The notes under the pieces were generated by a model. The model did not search any database. It worked only from the letters and a program-made list of their open reading frames with translations, and was not told where the DNA came from. DNA of 10,131 nt from Mobilitalea sp. (GTDB lineage: Bacteria; Bacillota_A; Clostridia; Lachnospirales; Lachnospiraceae), in assembly GCA_029974875.1 (NCBI GenBank), contig JARKQP010000849.1, positions 1 through 10,131 on the forward strand. The letters run 5' to 3'. Shown in pieces: positions 5,812-10,131 of this stretch. Each line of letters begins with the position of its first letter. The stretch's first letter is position 1. Position numbers and translations under genes: made by a program.

Positions 5812-5886
5812 ATCCAAATAATATCATACTGTAATAGCCTTTGCAAATCCGTCAATTAACTTGAAGGAGATGCAAAATGAGCTATT
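5796..5886 (+). promoter_or_regulatory. Putative translation-attenuation leader RNA, copy 2
   Basis: Arm 1 GCAAAGGCTATT (5796-5807) is perfectly complementary to arm 2 AATAGCCTTTGC (5833-5844). Arm 2 can instead pair with the gene start: AATAGC (5833-5838) with GCTATT (5881-5886), and TTTGCA (5840-5845) with TGCAAA (5871-5876). In that form the start codon sits in an internal loop and the ribosome site GAAGGAG (5863-5869) in the hairpin loop. The absence of a T-run argues for control of translation rather than termination. Confidence 0.6.
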
Positions 5887-6488
5887 CAAGAAAATTTGAA
5901 TATGAAATCCTACCAACGGAAGCTTACTCCGTTATTCGCCACTGCCCTATCTGTGGCATTAAATCAACATATCGTAGCAGCAACAATTTCCGGGTTAATG
6001 CAAATGGGAACTTGCTTGATGTATGGTTGATTTACCAATGCAAAAAATGCAAGCATACCTATAATCTAACGATCCATGAACGGCTTAGAAAGGAGGCTCT
6101 TCCATCCCATTATTATAAAAGGTTAATGGAAAATGATCATGAACTTGGAATGGAATATGGAATGGACCTGGCTGTTTTTTCGAGAAATAAAGTGGAAATT
6201 GATAAGAGCAGCATCCAGTATCAGATTGTTCGTCTTGACCTGCAAGATCCTACTGCTTTAGATGGGCAGATAAGATATCGTCCTGGTGACTTGATAAAAA
6301 TCAGGAATCCATATAAACTACAAATAAGAACGGATAAGATTATTTCGGAAATACTGCACATTTCCCGGAAGCAAGAAAAGCTGCTGGAGAATTCAGGTGC
6401 CATTATTCTTCTTAAGGAATATTCCCTGAAGGATATTGAACTATTGATAAAGGGGGACATTAATCATGGATCAGCGGTATGTCATTAA
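5877..6488 (+). CDS. DUF1062-family protein with a four-Cys zinc-ribbon-like motif
   Basis: A 203-residue cytoplasmic protein recognised as DUF1062. The N-terminal part has two Cys pairs, CPIC (C23, C26) and CKKC (C55, C58), likely to bind zinc. The family-typical core lies between them: YRSSNNFRVNANGNLLDVWL. The rest is soluble with no membrane segment or signal peptide. The biochemical role of the family is not known to me. GAAGGAG stands 7 bases before the start. The gene's last 23 bases overlap the start of the acetyltransferase gene at 6466, so the two were once a coupled operon. The leader upstream suggests regulated translation. The protein appears full length. Confidence 0.85.
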   Translation: MSYSRKFEYEILPTEAYSVIRHCPICGIKSTYRSSNNFRVNANGNLLDVWLIYQCKKCKHTYNLTIHERLRKEALPSHYYKRLMENDHELGMEYGMDLAVFSRNKVEIDKSSIQYQIVRLDLQDPTALDGQIRYRPGDLIKIRNPYKLQIRTDKIISEILHISRKQEKLLENSGAIILLKEYSLKDIELLIKGDINHGSAVCH

Positions 6489-6740
6489 TAAATCCTACCG
6501 GGATAACGATTTATTAAGGGAAAGCTTCAATATACTTGCCCAGGAAACCTTTGGCCTGTATTTTGAGGACTGGTATCAGAATGGATTAAAACAGTGACTT
6601 TAGGATTTACTCCGAGGGAAAGGGACGGATTTATCATGTCAGAAGTCCACCAGGAGGATACTACGTTATTTCTGTTAGGGACGGATTTTGATAATTTTGA
6701 ACAGAAGAAAATTATGTTTCCCTTATTGGGGCACGCTTGA
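6466..6740 (+). pseudogene. GNAT N-acetyltransferase gene with its middle deleted, copy B
   Basis: The 5' part reads MDQRYVINKSYRDNDLLRES, then FNILAQETFGLYFEDWYQNG, and stops after 43 codons (TGA 6595-6597). This is the N-terminus of a GNAT acetyltransferase. The plus-two frame then reads TVTLGFTPRERDGFIMSEV, EDTTLFLLGTDFDNFEQKKI and MFPLLGHA to TGA at 6738-6740, the C-terminus of the same family. From memory such proteins are about 270-290 residues, so roughly 190 central residues, including the acetyl-CoA-binding fold, are missing, with the junction near 6586-6594 and out of frame. The start (AGGGGG upstream) is intact and overlaps the DUF1062 gene. A 43-residue product is possible but could not be an enzyme. 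Its C-terminal half repeats at 3964. Confidence 0.85.
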
Positions 6741-6751
6741 TAGTCCGCCAA
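6650..6751 (+). repeat. Direct repeat, right copy (partner 3964-4065)
   Basis: Gap-free match to 3964-4065 with 10 differences in 102 bases. It brackets, with its partner, the toxin-antitoxin pair, the CD3324-family gene and the DUF1062 gene. Confidence 0.9.
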
Positions 6752-6758
6752 TCATGAC

Positions 6759-6787
6759 CACCGGCTAAGTGAAGTAGGTGTTTTTTT
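6759..6787 (+). terminator. Intrinsic terminator of the DUF1062-acetyltransferase unit
   Basis: CACCGGCT (6759-6766) pairs with AGTAGGTG (6773-6780), 7 of 8 positions including one G-U, then seven Ts (6781-6787). It is moderate in strength and directly follows the pseudogene. Confidence 0.65.
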
Positions 6788-6805
6788 GTAATGGGTATAA
6801 AAGTT

Positions 6806-6831
6806 GGAAGGAGGCCTTGCGGCCTCCTTCC
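6806..6831 (-). terminator. Strong hairpin terminating the rhamnosidase-transporter operon
   Basis: GGAAGGAGGCC and GGCCTCCTTCC form a perfect 11-bp stem with loop TTGC (6817-6820). It lies 19 bases past the transporter stop codon on the minus strand and is followed there by AACTTTTAT, a modest T-run. The same hairpin and flank occur at 4070-4105. Confidence 0.75.
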
Positions 6832-6850
6832 CTAAATAGAACTTGACATA

Positions 6851-8203
6851 TTATTTTTTCATACGCAGCCTGTTTAATTCTGCCTGCATTTCATCCAATT
6901 TCCTATTATCCAAGGGGTAAGCAAACCAGAAGACGGCTGCAGCTACTATACAAAAAACTGCCGGTATAACCAGCGTAGAAATAATCATGCCGCTTTTTGC
7001 TGATGCAATTTGCTCTGCATTTGCAACATATCCTGTCACAGATAAAATATATGCCGGAATCGCAGCCCCCAAAGTACCTCCTACTTTGGCAACAAAGGAT
7101 TGCAAGGCCGATATTGCGCCTTCTGCCCTCTTACCCTTTTTATATTCGACATAATCAATATTGTCGGCCTGAATACCGTACATTAAAACCATTACAAGTC
7201 CGGCACCGAACCCCATAAATAGATAGGACAGGTACAAGAACATCAGATTGTTGACCTGCAATAGACGAATTAGTAAGGCACACCCGTAAATCAGTATCCC
7301 TAAGCTGTAAACAAGCCGCTTACTGCTTTTCTTTACCAAAAACCCAGTGACTGCTATGGCCGGTATCATGCCCGCCAACGTGATGACCGAACACAAGGAC
7401 ACTATTTTCAAATTACCCAGAACATAGGTTGCAAAATAAACTTCCGACGCCGTTAATATGGCTTTTCCTGATATAAATAGCAGCTGTGAGATAAATGCTG
7501 CCAGAACAGGCCCAACCGTAAGAAATGATACCATCTGCTTTAAGCTATACTTATCCTCATTTATGGCACTGACGCGCTCCTTTACACCAATAGCCCCAGT
7601 AACCGAAAACAGCAAAACAATCATAGTTGTTACAGCAATCAAAATAAAGTATCCCGTCCTTTTGGTTGCAAAGGCACTGATAATCAAGGGTGCTCCCACC
7701 GATACAGCTACTGATCCCAGCATATATCCGGCGCCTTTAATGGCACTTAAGGAGGTACGCTCCTTCATATCTGATGTCATGGCAGGAATCAGGCTATTCA
7801 AGGAAATATCCATAACATCGAAGGTAATTCCAATGAGTATATATGTAACATAAGCAATGGCCATCTTTATGGCATCCGGGGCCAAAGCCGGACCATACCA
7901 TAGCAAAGCAAAATTAACAGAGCATATAATAGCTCCAATAAACAGCAGTGTCTTGAATTTGCCGTTTTTGGTTCTTGGGAGACGGTCAATAACAAATCCC
8001 ATAATCGGGTCGTTTATCCCATCCAGAAATTTTGTCAGCACGAATAATGTACCGACTGCTGCAATAGGTAAGCCAACTACGTCCGTATAAAATATCAGTA
8101 AATAGGTGCTGATTAACGTCATAATAGGTATATTACCAACATTAGCGAGAAAGAAGGTGATTTTCTCACTCACTTTCATCTTTTGTTCCAATTGATGTTT
8201 CAT
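6851..8203 (-). CDS. GPH-family (MelB-like) sugar:cation symporter
   Basis: A 450-residue membrane protein of the glycoside-pentoside-hexuronide:cation symporter family (MFS superfamily) with about 12 hydrophobic segments. The N-terminal FYTDVVGLP and the motif FLDGINDPIMGFVIDR (D61, D65, D73), followed by NGKFKTLL, match the cation- and sugar-binding region of this family. The C-terminal tail is short and charged. The start was set at 8203: GGAGGG (8217-8212) is 8 bases upstream; ATG at 8209 is only 2 bases from it, and the longer frame to 8254 has no ribosome site. It follows the rhamnosidase gene on the same strand and is closed by a terminator, so it probably imports rhamnose, rhamnosides or the oligosaccharides the enzyme acts on. 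The substrate is inferred only from this context. Confidence 0.93.
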   Translation of the reverse strand: MKHQLEQKMKVSEKITFFLANVGNIPIMTLISTYLLIFYTDVVGLPIAAVGTLFVLTKFLDGINDPIMGFVIDRLPRTKNGKFKTLLFIGAIICSVNFALLWYGPALAPDAIKMAIAYVTYILIGITFDVMDISLNSLIPAMTSDMKERTSLSAIKGAGYMLGSVAVSVGAPLIISAFATKRTGYFILIAVTTMIVLLFSVTGAIGVKERVSAINEDKYSLKQMVSFLTVGPVLAAFISQLLFISGKAILTASEVYFATYVLGNLKIVSLCSVITLAGMIPAIAVTGFLVKKSSKRLVYSLGILIYGCALLIRLLQVNNLMFLYLSYLFMGFGAGLVMVLMYGIQADNIDYVEYKKGKRAEGAISALQSFVAKVGGTLGAAIPAYILSVTGYVANAEQIASAKSGMIISTLVIPAVFCIVAAAVFWFAYPLDNRKLDEMQAELNRLRMKK

Positions 8204-8205
8204 TA

Positions 8206-8388
8206 TCATAACCCTCCATTTTCTAACTTTTTTATTCCTTCCACACTGTTGCAATAAACTTCACTACTGCGATAAATTTCACTACTGCTATAGACTTCAC
8301 TACTGCCATAGACTTCACTACTGCTACGACGAAAATAGAGCCAAACTCTTCTCCTATCCCTTCCTTCTTTATCTGGTATATTCCTCAA
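8206..8388 (-). CDS. Possible 60-residue hexapeptide-repeat ORF bridging the operon
   Basis: An open frame from TTG at 8388 to TGA at 8206 fills the whole gap between the rhamnosidase and transporter genes. AGAGGAG, directly after the rhamnosidase stop, lies 3-4 bases before the TTG. The TGA overlaps the transporter's ATG at 8209. The product would be basic at its start (RNIPDKEGRDRRRVWLYFRR), then repeats of SSEVYG / SSEVYS / SSEIYR / SSEVYC. I recognise no family. It could be a real small protein, a coupling device that carries ribosomes to the transporter, or a chance frame kept open because the 18-bp repeats contain no stop codon. Confidence 0.3.
   Translation of the reverse strand: MRNIPDKEGRDRRRVWLYFRRSSSEVYGSSEVYSSSEIYRSSEVYCNSVEGIKKLENGGL
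8241..8330 (-). repeat. Five 18-bp tandem repeats
   Basis: Units at 8241-8258 (divergent, 13 of 18 matches), 8259-8276, 8277-8294, 8295-8312 and 8313-8330. The plus-strand core is CTTCACTACTGC with a variable 6-base tail. The unit is a multiple of three, so the minus-strand frame survives copy-number change. The array lies between the rhamnosidase and transporter genes. Confidence 0.92.
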
Positions 8389-8396
8389 AATCTCCT

Positions 8397-10131
8397 CTAG
8401 CTTCCATTTACTTCATAATGGTGACTCCCCCCAACTACATCATATATTTTTCCATTCGGCAGAATGATCCTTGCAGGAATCCCTTTCGGTACCGTAACAT
8501 CCAGGCAGAAATTCCCCTTATTTATTTTCCAATCAGAAACAATGAGCCCTTGACAGGATTCATATTCCGCTCTTGCATAGGTTAGGCTGCCTCCGGGAAC
8601 CGGTTTTATCTGTATCCTCTTAAAGCCTGGTTCAAGGGGGCTGATCCCTGCGCATTCCCGGAACAGCCAGGCCACCACCGCACCCGGCGCATAGTGGTTA
8701 TGGGAATCCACAGGAACATTCTCCGCAGTAATGCCATTCCAATTCTCCCACACCGTGGTTGCTCCCTTTGTAACAGGGTACAGCCAGCCTGGCCGCTCTA
8801 AGTTTTCCAGCATTTTGTATGCAGTATCAATAAAGCCGCATTCCGTCAATACCGGAAGCAATAGCCAGGTAGTTAAAAAGCCTGTACCAATTTTATAGCC
8901 GTTCTCTATGCACTTCTGATTTAAGTCGGCTGCAATGATTCTCTTTTCCTCTTCTGTAACCAAGCCCATTCCAATCGGGCGGACATAACGGCAATGCCGC
9001 TTGGATTTTACTCTTTTGTTTTTTAAAAATTCTTTATGATAAGCCAAATTAATCTCAGCCGCCAGCTTCTGATACTTATTCCTATCCCCGTTCCGGCCAA
9101 GGATCTCCGCCATCCGTGCCAGCTGATTCGTTGTATAGAAAAACCATGCTGTAGTCACTTCCGTATCCGGGAAAAATAAAGCCTTAATATAGTCCTTATA
9201 CATTGGCCTTCCTGGCTCCAGCCATTCACCATAATGGAAGCCCTTCTCAATAATGTATCTTCTGTGTTTTCCCCTACGGAAAATGAAAAATATGTTTTTC
9301 TCCTTCGCCCGCTTTCTATTAAATTCCACAAATCTTTTAACCGGTTCATAAACCTCTTCCAATATCCCTTTGTCACCGTAAAACTCATATAAGGTCATTG
9401 CAACATTTGATAATGCATCCGACCAGCCGCAGCACCCCTTCGCACGGTCCGGCTTTTTCTCATCCGGGATTACATAGGGCAAATTACCGTCTTCCTTCTG
9501 CTCATATATAAAATCCCTGAGCCACTTTTGTAAAAACACCTTAGTATCAGCCAAATAGCAGGCAGTTTGGCTAAAAACTGAAATATCTGCTGACCAGCCG
9601 GAACGTTCTCTGGTAGGATTGTCCGTAGGGATATCCAGGAAATTCGATTTCTGCCCCCAGCGCACGTTCTCTACCAGCCGGTTAATTAATTCATTGGAGC
9701 ATTCAAATTTACCCGTGTATTTCATATCCCCATAGATGGCATAAGCTTTAAAATTCTCTGCTTTGGCTTCTTCCGGCCAGTTTACCAATTTCACATAGCG
9801 GAAACCGCAGATTTGAAAAATTTGTCCACCTGTCTGTGTGCCTTCCCTTAAGATATATACAAATTCCTGACCAAGCTCCCCACTTACCATGCTGGCGCCT
9901 TCCGCAACTAAGTTCTTCTGGGTGAAATTCCCGTTCTCATCCAAGGCCTCACCCATAATTATTTTCACCTCATGCCCTGATTTCCCCTTTACAACAAAAG
10001 TTATTCTTCCCGCCATATTCTGACCAAAATCAAGGACCGTATTTCCATCCGGGGTATGTAAAACAACCGGTGTAAATTCTTCCTGTCTGCGGGCTGCAAC
10101 CCCTTCAAGGGGGATCAATTTTCCCCGATAT
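8397..10131 (-). CDS. GH78 alpha-L-rhamnosidase (5' end outside window)
   Basis: About 577 C-terminal residues are visible; the frame runs open to the right edge, and the first in-window TTG (10118) is not a real start. GH78 enzymes are usually near 900-1000 residues and release terminal alpha-L-rhamnose from glycans and plant glycosides. Visible: the beta-sandwich motif VLDFGQNMAGRITF, the (alpha/alpha)6 catalytic barrel with DIPTDNPTRERSGWSADISVF (acidic residues near 9606 and 9585), GFHYGEWLEP, YVRPIGMGLVTEEEKR, GATTVWENWNGI (Glu at 8745-8747, the usual base position) and SHNHYAPGAVVAWLF, then the C-terminal beta domain. The variant DIPTDNPTRER replaces the commoner DCPQRDER form, as in a known subgroup. 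Whether it is secreted cannot be seen. It heads the operon with the symporter. Confidence 0.93.
   Translation of the reverse strand, partial: YRGKLIPLEGVAARRQEEFTPVVLHTPDGNTVLDFGQNMAGRITFVVKGKSGHEVKIIMGEALDENGNFTQKNLVAEGASMVSGELGQEFVYILREGTQTGGQIFQICGFRYVKLVNWPEEAKAENFKAYAIYGDMKYTGKFECSNELINRLVENVRWGQKSNFLDIPTDNPTRERSGWSADISVFSQTACYLADTKVFLQKWLRDFIYEQKEDGNLPYVIPDEKKPDRAKGCCGWSDALSNVAMTLYEFYGDKGILEEVYEPVKRFVEFNRKRAKEKNIFFIFRRGKHRRYIIEKGFHYGEWLEPGRPMYKDYIKALFFPDTEVTTAWFFYTTNQLARMAEILGRNGDRNKYQKLAAEINLAYHKEFLKNKRVKSKRHCRYVRPIGMGLVTEEEKRIIAADLNQKCIENGYKIGTGFLTTWLLLPVLTECGFIDTAYKMLENLERPGWLYPVTKGATTVWENWNGITAENVPVDSHNHYAPGAVVAWLFRECAGISPLEPGFKRIQIKPVPGGSLTYARAEYESCQGLIVSDWKINKGNFCLDVTVPKGIPARIILPNGKIYDVVGGSHHYEVNGS

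Noticed and set aside
5796..5844. Leader stem-loop as an intrinsic terminator or T-box/known riboswitch
   Set aside because: No T-run follows either copy, and no T-box or other familiar riboswitch motif was seen.
6527..6751. 74-codon minus-strand frame
   Set aside because: Antisense to the acetyltransferase pseudogene, whose plus-strand frames match a known family.
3964..6751. Insertion sequence or transposon between the direct repeats
   Set aside because: No transposase, integrase or terminal inverted repeats were found; the repeats are acetyltransferase coding sequence.
7458..8090. Plus-strand frames opposite the symporter gene
   Set aside because: Antisense shadows of a membrane protein; no start signals.
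8204..8254. 17-residue longer start of the symporter
   Set aside because: No ribosome site for it; the extension is basic and unlike the family's N-terminus, while GGAGGG is well placed for 8203.
8241..8330. Possible CRISPR array
   Set aside because: Units are 18 bp, directly abutting, with no unique spacers and no cas genes; this is a simple tandem repeat.

Overview
The window reads as chromosome from a low-to-moderate GC, Gram-positive anaerobe of the Clostridia, most likely a Lachnospiraceae-type gut or plant-fibre fermenter. The reasons are strong AGGAGG ribosome sites, compact sugar-utilisation operons with YesM/YesN-type two-component control, GH78 rhamnosidase next to a GPH symporter, and CD3324-family and DUF1062 genes. 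This is judged by eye from gene content; no database search was run.

Left part (1-3557, minus strand): a sensor histidine kinase, an overlapping AraC-type response regulator, and the start of a lipoprotein solute-binding protein. Together they form a sugar-sensing and uptake locus. The binding-protein gene has its own 192-bp upstream region with a perfect 11-bp inverted repeat. Right part (6806-10131, minus strand): the 3' three-fifths or so of a GH78 alpha-L-rhamnosidase gene, a 193-bp junction with five 18-bp tandem repeats inside a possible 60-codon ORF, and a GPH-family sugar symporter ended by a strong hairpin. These two parts look like separate arms of plant or host glycan use.

Middle part (about 3960-6790): an accessory segment. 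It holds a RelB/DinJ-type antitoxin with a PIN-domain toxin (minus strand), then on the plus strand a small CD3324-family HTH protein, a DUF1062 zinc-ribbon-like protein and a GNAT acetyltransferase pseudogene that has lost its middle. A second copy of the acetyltransferase 3' end lies at 3964-4065 (92 of 102 bases identical to 6650-6751), so about 2.7 kb carrying the toxin-antitoxin pair and the two leader-controlled genes is bracketed by direct repeats.

The most interesting signal is a duplicated 5' leader. The two unrelated genes at 5349 and 5877 are each preceded, at nearly the same distance (88-89 bases from motif to start codon), by an 8-codon ORF ending Ala-stop whose stop codon runs into a stem-loop. 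The right arm of that stem can pair either with the left arm or with the start-codon region of the downstream gene. One base pair is exchanged compensatorily between the copies. This looks like a translation-attenuation riboregulator driven by a leader peptide, used twice in tandem. The inducer and the direction of control cannot be read from the sequence.
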